From assembly GCA_002434305.1 (NCBI GenBank), contig DJJU01000001.1, forward strand, positions 1 to 64,000: a DNA stretch of 64,000 nt. The letters are read 5' to 3'. This DNA is from Alicycliphilus sp. UBA6560 (GTDB taxonomy: Bacteria; Pseudomonadota; Gammaproteobacteria; Burkholderiales; Burkholderiaceae_C). Shown piece by piece: positions 33,984-43,352 of the stretch; position 1 is the stretch's first letter, and each line of letters opens with the position of its first letter. Made by a program: the position numbers and the translations under genes. The notes under the pieces were generated by a model, which saw nothing but the letters and a program-made list of their open reading frames with translations, was not told the DNA's origin and ran no database searches.

Positions 33984-34480
33984 ATAGCGACAACCACACC
34001 CTCGCCGCCGCCCGTGCGCGCTGGGCGCGCTTGGCCCCGCGCGAGCAGACGCTGGTGCTGGCCGCCGCCGCCCTGGTGCTGCTGGCACTGGCCTGGTGGC
34101 TGCTGCTGGCGCCGGCCCTGTCCACCCTGAAAACCTCCGCCGCGCGCCACGCCCAGGCCGACGCCCAGCTGCGCCAGATGCAGCTGCTGCAGGCCGAGGC
34201 GCTGCAGCTGCAGGACGCGCCGCGCGCCCAGGGCGGCAACCCGGCCGCCGCGCTGCAGGCCGGTGTGGCCGAGGCCCTGGGCCAGGGCGGCCAGGTCGTG
34301 CTGGCCGGCGAGCGCGCCACCGTCACCCTGCGCGCCGTGCCGGCCGAGGCGCTGGCCCACTGGCTGGGCCAGGCCCGCGCCGCCGCCCGCGCCGTGCCGC
34401 TGGAGGCGCAGCTGACGCGCGACGCCGGCACCGACGCCGTGTGGAGCGGCACCGTGGTGCTGGCCCTGCCCGCACCCTGA
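33980..34480 (+). CDS. gspM: Type II secretion system protein M (GspM)
   Basis: A 166-residue bitopic inner-membrane protein. The short cytoplasmic start includes RWARLAPREQTLVLAAAALV, the typical R-x-x-x-L-x-P-R-E entry to the single membrane helix (about residues 25-43). The periplasmic part is a coiled-coil-like Ala/Gln-rich segment and a small ferredoxin-like domain. It partners GspL in the assembly platform. The start overlaps gspL. Confidence 0.9.
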   Translation: MNSDNHTLAAARARWARLAPREQTLVLAAAALVLLALAWWLLLAPALSTLKTSAARHAQADAQLRQMQLLQAEALQLQDAPRAQGGNPAAALQAGVAEALGQGGQVVLAGERATVTLRAVPAEALAHWLGQARAAARAVPLEAQLTRDAGTDAVWSGTVVLALPAP

Positions 34481-34491
34481 GGCCGCTGCCC

Positions 34492-35301
34492 GTGTCAACT
34501 GCCTCCCGCCGCTTCGCATCCGCCGCCCAGGGCGCCCGCGCGCCCTGGGGCTGGGCCGCCGCCGGGCTGTGCCTGGGGCTGCTGGCGGTGGCCGTGCTGG
34601 CCGCGCCCGCGCGCTGGCTGGCGGCCCAGGTGGAGCGCGCCAGCGGTGGCCAGGTGCTGCTGCACGACGCCCAGGGCACGCTGTGGAACGGCTCGGCCCA
34701 GCTGGTGCTCACGGGCGGCGCCGGCAGCGGCGACCAGTCGGCCCTGCCGGGCCGCCTGCACTGGCAGCTGCGTCCGGCCTGGCTGGGCGCGCGCGTGCAG
34801 CTGGCGGCCGATTGCTGCACCAGCACACCCCTGCGCCTGCGCGCGGATGCTGGCTGGCGCACGCTGCACCTGCAGGTGGCCGACGGCGCCAGCCAGTGGC
34901 CGGCCGCCGTGCTGGCCGGCCTGGGCACGCCGTGGAACACTGTCCAGCCCCAGGGCCAGCTGCAGCTGGCCACGCACGGCCTGTCGCTGGCCTGGGCGCA
35001 GGGGCGGCTGGCCCTGGCCGGCAGCGTGCAGCTGGATGCGCTGGCCATGTCCTCGCGCCTGTCCACGCTCAGGCCCATGGGCAGCTACCGCCTGCAGCTG
35101 GCCGGCGGCGAAGCGCCGACGCTGCAGCTGTCCACGCTGGACGGTGCGCTGCTGCTGTCGGGCAGCGGCCAGTGGGTGGGGCAGCGCCTGCGCTTCACGG
35201 GCGAGGCCAGCGCCGCGCCGGGCAGCGAGGCAGCCCTGGCCAATCTTCTGAATATCATCGGGCGGCGCAGCGGCGCGCGTTCCGTCATCACACTGGGCTG
35301 A
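34492..35301 (+). CDS. gspN: Type II secretion system protein N (GspN)
   Basis: A 269-residue protein with one N-terminal membrane helix (AAAGLCLGLLAVAVLAAPARW) and a periplasmic domain with the T2SSN signature VLLHDAQGTLWNGSAQLVL. The start is GTG at 34492, 11 bases after the gspM stop; no ATG is available nearby. GspN is not universal in type II systems and its function is poorly defined. It is placed between gspM and gspD as in other betaproteobacteria. Confidence 0.87.
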   Translation: MSTASRRFASAAQGARAPWGWAAAGLCLGLLAVAVLAAPARWLAAQVERASGGQVLLHDAQGTLWNGSAQLVLTGGAGSGDQSALPGRLHWQLRPAWLGARVQLAADCCTSTPLRLRADAGWRTLHLQVADGASQWPAAVLAGLGTPWNTVQPQGQLQLATHGLSLAWAQGRLALAGSVQLDALAMSSRLSTLRPMGSYRLQLAGGEAPTLQLSTLDGALLLSGSGQWVGQRLRFTGEASAAPGSEAALANLLNIIGRRSGARSVITLG

Positions 35302-35311
35302 GAAGCTGCTC

Positions 35312-37642
35312 ATGACCATCAAGATTTTCCGGCCCGGCCGCACCAACGCTCTGCATTTGATAGCTGCCAGCGCTTTGCTGGCGGGGCTTATAGGCCAAAT
35401 TCATGCCCAAACCGGTAGCGTGCGCGCGAGCGAGCCGGTGACGCTGAACTTCGCCGGCGCCGACATCGAGGCCGTGGCCCGCACCATGGCCACCATCACC
35501 GGGCGCAACGTGGTGGTGGACCCGCGTGTGAAGGGCCAGCTGACGCTGGTGACCGAAAAGGCGGTGCCGCCCCAGGCGGCGTTCCAGCAGTTCCTGGCGG
35601 CGCTGCGGCTGCAGGGCTTCACGGTGGTCGAATCTGCCGGCCTGTACAAGGTGGTGCCCGAGGCCGACGCCAAGCTGCAGGCCGACGCCGTCAAGGTCAC
35701 CCAGGGCCCGTCGGGCCGCGCGCCCGCGGGCGGGCAGGTGGTCACGCAGATCTTCAAGCTGAACTTCGAGAACGCCGCCAACCTGGTGCCGGTGCTGCGC
35801 CCGCTCATCAGCCCGAACAACACCATCAACGTCAACCCGGGCAACAACTCGCTGGTCATCACCGACTACGCCGACAACCTGCAGCGCCTGGCGCGCATCG
35901 TGGCGGCCATGGACGTGTCGAACGCCAGCGACGTGGAGGTCATCCCGCTGCAGCACGCCGTGGCCACCGACCTGGTGCCGCTGGTGGCGCGCCTGATCGA
36001 GGGCGGCTCGGCCAATGCCGCCACGCCGGCCGCGGCCCAGGGGCAGACCGATACGTCCTTCAAAACCACGCTGCTGGCCGAGCCGCGCAGCAACGCCATC
36101 GTCGTGCGCGCCGCCAACCCGGCGCGCGTGGCCCTGGTGCGCTCGCTGGTGGCCAAGCTGGACCAGCCGGCCGCGCCCGGCTCCAGCGCCGCCAGCGGCA
36201 ACATCCACGTGGTCTACCTGAAGAACGCCGACGCCGTGAAGCTGGCCACCACGCTGCGCGCGGCGCTGTCGGGCGGGGCCGGCGGCGGCGGGGCCGATAC
36301 GAGCACCGGAACCACCGGCGGGCTGGGCCAGCGCACCGGCGCGCTGGGCGGCGCGGCCGGCGGCCTGGGGCAGTCCGGCAGCAGCCTGGGCCAGCAGGGT
36401 GCGGGCGGCCTGGGCCAGCAGGGCGGGCTGGGGATGGGCGGGCAGCTGTCCGGCAGCGGCAGCCAGGGCAGCCAGCCGTCCACGGGCGGCATCATCCAGG
36501 CCGACCCGTCCACCAACTCGCTGATCATCACGGCGCCCGAGCCGCTGTTCCGCCAGATCCGCACCGTCATCGATCAGCTGGACGGCCGCCGCGCCCAGGT
36601 GCTGGTGGAGAGTCTGATCGTCGAGGTGCGCGCCAGCAAGGTGGCCGAGTTCGGCATCCAGTGGCAGGGCGTGCTGGGCAACTACGGCAGCACGCTGGGC
36701 GTGCTGGGCACCAACTCCGGCGTGACGGGCACCAACATCCTGGACCTGGCCATCGCCGCCGCCGGCGCCAGCACGGGCAACCTGTCCAGCCTGGCCAACG
36801 TGAAACCCTCGGCCGGCCTGAACGCCGCCGTCGTCCCGCGCATCAACGGCAAGTACTACCTGGGGGCGCTGGCCAACTTCCTGGAGGGCACGGGCGACGC
36901 CAACGTGCTGTCCACGCCCAACCTGATGACGCTGGACAACGAGGAAGCGCAGATCATCATCGGCGACAACGTGCCCTTCGTGACCGGCTCGTACGCCAAC
37001 ACCGGCGGCAACGGCGGCGCCGTGAACCCCTTCACCACCGTGGAGCGCAAGGACGTGGGCCTGATGCTGCGCGTGCGCCCCACCATCAACGAGAACGGCA
37101 CCGTCAAGCTGACGCTGTACCAGGAGGTCTCCAAGGTCGCCGGCAACACGCTGAACAACGCCAACGGACCCACCACCAGCAAGCGCTCCATCGAATCCAC
37201 CGTGCTGGTGGACGACGGCAGCGTCATCGTCATCGGCGGCCTGCTGGAAGACAACTACGGCCTGAACCAGGACAAGGTGCCGGTGGCCGGCGACCTGCCG
37301 CTGCTGGGCAGCCTGTTTCGCAGCGAGCGGCGCTCGCGCGAGAAGACCAACCTGATGGTCTTCCTGCGCCCCATGGTCATCCGCGACAACGCCACCAGCG
37401 ACGCGCTGATGGTCGACCGCTACGAGGCCATCCGCGCGCTGCAGCAGGGCAGCCAGCCGGCGCCCAGCATGGTCATGCGCGCCGTCTCCGACGCGCCGGT
37501 GCTGCCGGCCCTGCCGGTGCCCGCCGGTGCCGCGGCTCCCGCCGCGCTGCCCGCGCCGCTCGCCCCGGTGGTGCCCGAGCCGCGCCCGGCAGCGCCTGTC
37601 GCGCCTGCCGCACCGCTCGGCGACCCGTACAGCCCGCAGTAA
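35312..37642 (+). CDS. gspD: Type II secretion system secretin GspD
   Basis: A 776-residue outer-membrane secretin. It has a signal peptide (core LIAASALLAGLIG, cleavage after IHA), an N0 domain (VTLNFAGADIEAVARTMATI), and N1-N3 repeats. N3 is interrupted by a Gly/Gln-rich insert at about residues 319-392. The secretin domain has VPFVTGSYANTGGNGG, VERKDVGLMLRVRPTINENG and VIGGLLEDN. The C-terminus is a Pro/Ala tail ending GDPYSPQ. The signal peptide is encoded by a family A repeat copy. The gene follows gspN by 10 bases. Confidence 0.96.
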   Translation: MTIKIFRPGRTNALHLIAASALLAGLIGQIHAQTGSVRASEPVTLNFAGADIEAVARTMATITGRNVVVDPRVKGQLTLVTEKAVPPQAAFQQFLAALRLQGFTVVESAGLYKVVPEADAKLQADAVKVTQGPSGRAPAGGQVVTQIFKLNFENAANLVPVLRPLISPNNTINVNPGNNSLVITDYADNLQRLARIVAAMDVSNASDVEVIPLQHAVATDLVPLVARLIEGGSANAATPAAAQGQTDTSFKTTLLAEPRSNAIVVRAANPARVALVRSLVAKLDQPAAPGSSAASGNIHVVYLKNADAVKLATTLRAALSGGAGGGGADTSTGTTGGLGQRTGALGGAAGGLGQSGSSLGQQGAGGLGQQGGLGMGGQLSGSGSQGSQPSTGGIIQADPSTNSLIITAPEPLFRQIRTVIDQLDGRRAQVLVESLIVEVRASKVAEFGIQWQGVLGNYGSTLGVLGTNSGVTGTNILDLAIAAAGASTGNLSSLANVKPSAGLNAAVVPRINGKYYLGALANFLEGTGDANVLSTPNLMTLDNEEAQIIIGDNVPFVTGSYANTGGNGGAVNPFTTVERKDVGLMLRVRPTINENGTVKLTLYQEVSKVAGNTLNNANGPTTSKRSIESTVLVDDGSVIVIGGLLEDNYGLNQDKVPVAGDLPLLGSLFRSERRSREKTNLMVFLRPMVIRDNATSDALMVDRYEAIRALQQGSQPAPSMVMRAVSDAPVLPALPVPAGAAAPAALPAPLAPVVPEPRPAAPVAPAAPLGDPYSPQ
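35355..35410 (+). repeat. Family A dispersed repeat copy encoding the GspD signal peptide
   Basis: TTTGATAGCTGCCAGCGCTT, TGCTGGCGGGGCTTATAGGC, then CAAATTCATGCCCAA. Core and trailing blocks match intergenic copies. It is read in frame as HLIAASALLAGLIGQIHAQ, residues 16-33 or so of the secretin. Confidence 0.78.
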
Positions 37643-37654
37643 GGCGCGCCCGCC

Positions 37655-39043
<1,389 letters not shown>

Positions 39044-39145
39044 GCAGCTATCAAAAAGTAAGCTGCTGGCGCTTTTCCAGCAAGGATCTCGACGGCAAAA
39101 CAACTTGAAAGCCGCAGAGATCAAGCGCTAGCAGCTATTGTTTTT
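39044..39145 (+). repeat. Composite family A repeat (two copies in inverted orientation) after gspE
   Basis: It opens AGCAGCTATCAAAAAGTAAG, then CTGCTGGCGCTTTTCCAGC (forward core), CAACTTGAAAGCCGCAGAG, and finally the reverse core ATCAAGCGCTAGCAGCTATT. The opening GCAGCTAT and closing AGCAGCTATTG also match. It can fold into a long structure between the convergent gspE and CZB genes and may act as a terminator. Confidence 0.8.
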
Positions 39146-39191
39146 GCAGCAACCCGGTTTCACCTCGCGCCTGGGGGCCCTCAGCGGAGCG

Positions 39192-39713
39192 TCACGGCTG
39201 GCGCTGCGGCAGTGCGGCCTGAAGGCGCGCGCCGGGCAGCCCGCGCTGCAGTTCCCGCAGCAGCAGCACGACCTGGCGCGATGCGTGCTGGCAACGCTTG
39301 TAGGCCTGCTCGGCCTGCGCCATCTCGCCGGCCTCGGCATGCCGGATGAGGACCGCCGCCTGCTGGTGGAAGTAGCGGTGGCGGCTCATCAGCATGTCGA
39401 ACGCCGGAAAGTGCCCCAGCGCCGTCCGGCCGCTGTCGTGCAGCCACTGGCCCAGCTCGGAGCAGCGGTCGTCGGCCACCACGTCGGCGCGCAGGCGCTC
39501 GTCGCGCTGGCCCTGCAGCAGGGAGCCCAGCCAGGGCAGCCAGCGCTCGTGTCCGACGATGGCCGCGTCGATGTCGAACTGCGCCATCACGCGGCCGGCC
39601 TCCTCGTCGAACAGCACCAGTTCGCTGGCCTCGCCGCCGGGCAGCGACGACCAGTCGGACGGAGCCTTCAGCCCGTCTGAGCGTGGTTGGAATAGTCGGC
39701 TGAAAAACCCCAT
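39192..39713 (-). CDS. Stand-alone CZB (chemoreceptor zinc-binding) domain protein
   Basis: A 173-residue soluble protein. The zinc-binding pattern is visible: FDIDAAIVGHERWLPWLGSL, then CSELGQWLHDSGRTALG and FDMLMSRHRYFHQQA. The histidines in GHERW, SRHRY and YFHQ plus the cysteine in CSELG match the CZB His3Cys site. The ATG at 39713 is preceded by GGGGAG; an ATG 18 bases upstream is possible. CZB domains usually sit on chemoreceptors or diguanylate cyclases and sense zinc or hypochlorous acid. Here no output domain is present. It interrupts the gsp cluster on the opposite strand. Confidence 0.8.
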   Translation of the reverse strand: MGFFSRLFQPRSDGLKAPSDWSSLPGGEASELVLFDEEAGRVMAQFDIDAAIVGHERWLPWLGSLLQGQRDERLRADVVADDRCSELGQWLHDSGRTALGHFPAFDMLMSRHRYFHQQAAVLIRHAEAGEMAQAEQAYKRCQHASRQVVLLLRELQRGLPGARLQAALPQRQP

Positions 39714-39894
39714 GGCGCTCCCCCCGTTCATCAGGCACTGCGCGCGCCGCTGCAGAGCATTTCTACTATTGTGGTGCAGACTGAATTATCCGCCTCAAGA
39801 TGTATCAAGTGCCTGCTATGAATGTCAACTATGCGATAGCGACAGCAATGGCCCACGCCAGCAGGGAAACGCCGCCGTGTCCACAATGGCAGCC

Positions 39895-40893
39895 ATGAGC
39901 ACACCACGCCTTCCCCTGCTTTCCTTCCTGGATCTGGTCGCCGTGCGCGAGGGCGGCAGCGTCGCCCAGGCGCTGGAGCTGGCCGTGCGCACCGCGCGTC
40001 ATGCTGAAATCCTGGGCTTTACCCGCTACTGGGTGGCCGAGCACCACAACATGCCGGGCATCGCCAGCTCCGCCACCGCCGTGCTGGTGGGCCACCTTGC
40101 CGGCGCCACGCAGACCATCCGCGTGGGCTCGGGCGGCATCATGCTGCCCAACCACGCGCCGCTGGTGGTGGCCGAGGCCTTCGGCACGCTGGCCGAGCTC
40201 TACCCGGGCCGCATCGACCTGGGGCTGGGCCGCGCCCCCGGCACCGACGGCCCCACCATGCGCGCCCTGCGCCGCGACCGCGTGGAGCGCGAGGAGGACT
40301 TCCCGCGCGATGTGGCCGAGCTGCAGCGCCTGCTGGCGCCGGCTGAAGCAGGCCAGCGGCTGATCGCCGTGCCTGGCGCCGGCACCGAGGTGCCCATCTG
40401 GCTGCTCGGCTCCAGCCTGTTCTCGGCCCAGCTGGCGGCGCACATGGGCCTGCCCTACGCCTTTGCCTCGCACTTCGCGCCGCGCATGCTGCACTCGGCC
40501 ATCGAGCTGTACCGCCGGCTGTTTAAGCCCTCCAAGGTGCTGGCCAAGCCCTACGTGATGATCGGCGTGCCGGTCATCGCCGCTCCCACCGACGAGGAGG
40601 CGCAGCTGCTGGCCAGCAGCACCTACCAGCGCGTGCTGTGCATCTTGACCGGCCAGCGCGGCCTGCTCGCCCCGCCCGTGCCCGGCTACCTGGAAAGCCT
40701 GGGCTATCAGGAGCGCCAGGCAATCGCCGACTTTCTCGCCGTGGGCGTCGTGGGCGGGCCGGACACCGTGCGCGCCGGCCTGCGCGCGCTGGCCAGCAGC
40801 ACGCAGGCGGATGAGTTCATGCTGGTGTCGGACGTGTACGACCCTGAGCTGCGCCTGCGCTCGCTGCAGATCACCGCCCAGGCGCACGCCTAG
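39895..40893 (+). CDS. Luciferase-like (LLM class) flavin-dependent monooxygenase
   Basis: A 332-residue protein of the luciferase-like family closest to the MsnO8/YhbW type. It starts PRLPLLSFLDLVAVREGGSV and has GFTRYWVAEHHNMPGIASSA, GSGGIMLPNHAPLVVAEAFG and GRIDLGLGRAPGTD. YhbW-like proteins are of unknown substrate. A flavin-dependent cytoplasmic TIM barrel is expected. The start at 39895 is preceded by an in-frame ATG at 39886; either may be used. It lies between the CZB gene and gspF with no obvious link to secretion. Confidence 0.92.
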   Translation: MSTPRLPLLSFLDLVAVREGGSVAQALELAVRTARHAEILGFTRYWVAEHHNMPGIASSATAVLVGHLAGATQTIRVGSGGIMLPNHAPLVVAEAFGTLAELYPGRIDLGLGRAPGTDGPTMRALRRDRVEREEDFPRDVAELQRLLAPAEAGQRLIAVPGAGTEVPIWLLGSSLFSAQLAAHMGLPYAFASHFAPRMLHSAIELYRRLFKPSKVLAKPYVMIGVPVIAAPTDEEAQLLASSTYQRVLCILTGQRGLLAPPVPGYLESLGYQERQAIADFLAVGVVGGPDTVRAGLRALASSTQADEFMLVSDVYDPELRLRSLQITAQAHA

Positions 40894-40972
40894 CGTAAAA
40901 AGCCCCCCGACCGCTGTAGCGGCGCTACCATGGCAGGCTCGCCGCCCCGCCGACCCATCGCCCGCCTAGCGC

Positions 40973-42199
40973 ATGCCTGCCTATTCCTTTGAAGCCCTGG
41001 ACGCCGAAGGCCGCGTGCGCCGCGGCACGGTGGATGCCGACACCCCCAAGGCGGCGCGCGGCCTGCTGCGCGCCCAGGCCCTGGTGCCGCTGGACGTGCA
41101 GGCGCTGGCCGCCGAGGCCCGCACCGGCGCCGGCCAGGGCGGGCTGCAGCGGCTGTTCACGCGGCCGGTGTTCAACGCCACGGGCCTGGCCATTTGGACG
41201 CGCCAGCTGGCCGGGCTGGTGTCATCGGGCCTGCCGTTGGAGCGCGCCCTCACCGCCCTGGCCGAGGAGGCCGACACCCAGCCGCAGCGCCACCTGGTGG
41301 CCGCCCTGCGCGCCGAGGTCAACGCCGGCTCGCCCTTCGCCCGCGCGCTGGCGCTGCACCCCGAGTTCTCCGACATCTACTGCGCCGTGATCGGCGCCGG
41401 CGAGGCCAGCGGCGCGCTGGGCGAGGTGCTGGAGCGCCTGGCCGACGACCTGGAGGCGCGCCAGCAGCTGCGCGCCAAGCTGGTCGGCGCGGCGCTGTAC
41501 CCGGCCATCGTCACCGTGGTGGCCATTGTCATCGTGCTGTTCCTGGTGGGCTACGTGGTGCCGCAGGTGGCCAGCGTGTTCGCCGGCACCAAGCGCGCCC
41601 TGCCCTTCCTGACGGTGGCCATGCTGGCCCTGAGCGATTTCGTGCGCGGCTATGGCTGGGCACTGCTGGGCGCTCTGGTATTGATAGCTGCCAGCGCGCG
41701 CGCAGCCTTGTCCCGCCCCGCTTTTCGTGAAAAATTCGACGGCGCCTGGCTGCGCCTGCCGCTGGTCGGCCGGCTGGCGCGCGGCTACAACGCGGCGCGC
41801 TTTGCCAGCACCCTGGCCATGCTGGCCGGCGCCGGCGTGCCCATCCTGCGCGCGCTGCAAGCCGCCGCCGAGACGCTGAACAACCGCGCCCTGCGCGCCG
41901 ACGCGCTGGACGCCCTGGCCCTGGTGCGCGAGGGCGCGCCGCTGGCCTCGGCCCTGGGGCAGAAAAAGCGCTTCCCCGGCCTGCTGGCCATGTTCGCCCG
42001 CCTGGGCGAGCAGACCGGCCGGCTGCCGCAGATGCTGGACCGCGCCGCCACCCAGCTGGGCACCGAGGTGCAGCGCCGCGCCCTGCAGCTGGCCACCATC
42101 CTGGAGCCGCTGCTGATCGTCGGCATGGGCCTGGTCGTCATGCTGATCGTGCTGGCGGTGCTGATGCCCATCATTCAGCTCAACCAATTCGTGAAGTGA
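40973..42199 (+). CDS. gspF: Type II secretion inner-membrane platform protein GspF
   Basis: A 408-residue polytopic protein. It has two T2SSF domains, each followed by membrane helices: ARQLAGLVSSGLPLERAL-type block (TRQLAGLVSSGLPLERAL) and ARFASTLAMLAGAGVPILRA. It ends MLIVLAVLMPIIQLNQFVK, the standard GspF C-terminus. It is separated from gspE by 1.9 kb containing two unrelated genes, unlike the usual E-F order. A partial family A repeat lies in the codons for about residues 238-256, just after the first membrane helix pair. Confidence 0.95.
   Translation: MPAYSFEALDAEGRVRRGTVDADTPKAARGLLRAQALVPLDVQALAAEARTGAGQGGLQRLFTRPVFNATGLAIWTRQLAGLVSSGLPLERALTALAEEADTQPQRHLVAALRAEVNAGSPFARALALHPEFSDIYCAVIGAGEASGALGEVLERLADDLEARQQLRAKLVGAALYPAIVTVVAIVIVLFLVGYVVPQVASVFAGTKRALPFLTVAMLALSDFVRGYGWALLGALVLIAASARAALSRPAFREKFDGAWLRLPLVGRLARGYNAARFASTLAMLAGAGVPILRALQAAAETLNNRALRADALDALALVREGAPLASALGQKKRFPGLLAMFARLGEQTGRLPQMLDRAATQLGTEVQRRALQLATILEPLLIVGMGLVVMLIVLAVLMPIIQLNQFVK
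41686..41740 (+). repeat. Partial family A repeat inside gspF
   Basis: TATTGATAGCTGCCAGCGCG matches the left half of the repeat over 17 bases; the right half (CGTGAAAAATTCGAC) is only loosely similar to other copies. It is read as VLIAASARAALSR in GspF. The base composition is unusually AT-rich for this gene at both ends. Confidence 0.5.
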
Positions 42200-42203
42200 C
42201 GGG

Positions 42204-42330
42204 ACACCCCCCTGAGGCGCTGCGCGCCTTCCCCCCCGCTCTCGCAACGCTGCGCGTTGCGGGCAGGGGACGCAGCCCTCGCTGCGGGGCGGCCCTTGCT
42301 CGGCTGCGCTCGCTTCGGGCGCGCCTTTGC
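42204..42330 (+). repeat. Family B-like GC-rich repeat between gspF and the 5'-nucleotidase gene
   Basis: It starts CCCCCCTGAGGCGCTGCGCG and CCTTCCCCCCC, as in the gspH/gspJ copies, then diverges into inverted segments such as CGCAACGCTGCGCGTTGCG and GCTGCGCTCGC. It fills the 148-base gap and could form stable hairpins at the end of the gsp transcript. Confidence 0.65.
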
Positions 42331-42347
42331 ATGGAGGCAGGCTGACC

Positions 42348-43274
42348 ATGGCCACCACGTTGGCTGACAAGCTGGTCGTCGCGATTTCGTCGCGGGCGCT
42401 GTTTGACTTCGAGGAGGAGAACCGGCTGTTCGAGGCCGGCGACGAGCAGGCCTACATGCGGCGGCAGCTGGAGCTGGTGCAGCAGCCGGCGCGGCCGGGC
42501 ATCGCCTTTGCGCTGGTCAGGAAGCTGCTGGCCTTCAACACGCCCGGCGCGCCGCGGGTGGAGGTGGTCATGCTCTCGCGCAACGACCCGGCCAGTGGCA
42601 TGCGGGTGTTCGCCTCGGCCCAGGCGGCGGGCATGCGCATCGAGCGCGGCGTGTTCACGCGCGGGCGCGACCCTTTCGGCTACCTGCGCCCGCTGGGCGC
42701 GCACCTGTTTTTGTCGGCCAACGAGGCGGACGTGCGCCAGGCGCTGTCCATCGGCTTTCCCGCCGCGCGGGTGATGGTGGACTCGACCCCGGCCGGCGAC
42801 CGCTACCCGCGCGAGGTGCGCATCGCCTTCGACGGCGACGCCGTACTGTTCTCCGACGAAGCCGAGCGCGTGTACCAGGACGGCGGCCTGCCGGCCTTCT
42901 TGCAGCACGAGGTCTCGCTGGCCGCCACGCCGCTGGCCGAGGGACCGTTCAAGCCGCTGCTGGCGGCGCTGCACCGGCTGCAGCAGCAGGCGGACGCGTC
43001 GCAGATGCGCATCCGCACCGCCCTGGTCACCGCGCGCAGCGCCCCGGCGCACGAGCGCGCCGTGCGCACGCTGCTGGACTGGGGCATCACGGTGGACGAG
43101 GCGATGTTCCTGGGCGGGCTGGACAAGGGGCCGTTCCTGCGCGAGTTCGAGCCCGATTTCTTCTTCGACGACCAGAGCGGCCACGTCAGCTCCGCCGCGC
43201 GGCATGTGCCGGCCGGGCACGTCAGCGCGGGCATCGCCAACGCGCCGCCAGCCAATGTGCAAACAATACGGTAA
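42348..43274 (+). CDS. 5'-nucleotidase (PF06189 family)
   Basis: A 308-residue cytoplasmic 5'-nucleotidase. It opens KLVVAISSRALFDFEEENRLF and contains VVMLSRNDPASGMRVF, AHLFLSANEADVRQAL, IAFDGDAVLFSDEAERVYQ (acidic phosphatase-like motif) and FLGGLDKGPFLREFEPDFFF, the hallmark blocks of this family. The ATG at 42348 has GGAGG 10 bases upstream. Substrates in this family are nucleoside monophosphates; specificity is unknown here. Confidence 0.9.
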   Translation: MATTLADKLVVAISSRALFDFEEENRLFEAGDEQAYMRRQLELVQQPARPGIAFALVRKLLAFNTPGAPRVEVVMLSRNDPASGMRVFASAQAAGMRIERGVFTRGRDPFGYLRPLGAHLFLSANEADVRQALSIGFPAARVMVDSTPAGDRYPREVRIAFDGDAVLFSDEAERVYQDGGLPAFLQHEVSLAATPLAEGPFKPLLAALHRLQQQADASQMRIRTALVTARSAPAHERAVRTLLDWGITVDEAMFLGGLDKGPFLREFEPDFFFDDQSGHVSSAARHVPAGHVSAGIANAPPANVQTIR

Positions 43275-43298
43275 AAAGCGCCTCAAACGCCCGCGGGG

Positions 43299-43345
43299 AA
43301 AACGCTGATAGCTATTTTTTCAATAGCAACTCGCAGACCTCGAAG
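43299..43345 (+). repeat. Fragment of family A repeat after the 5'-nucleotidase gene
   Basis: GGGAAAACGCTGATAGCTAT, then TTTTTTCAATAGCAACTCGC. The GATAGCTATTTTTTCAATAGC part forms a short AT-rich inverted repeat typical of the flank of longer copies. It lies between convergent genes. Confidence 0.5.
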
Positions 43346-43352
43346 GCGGGAA

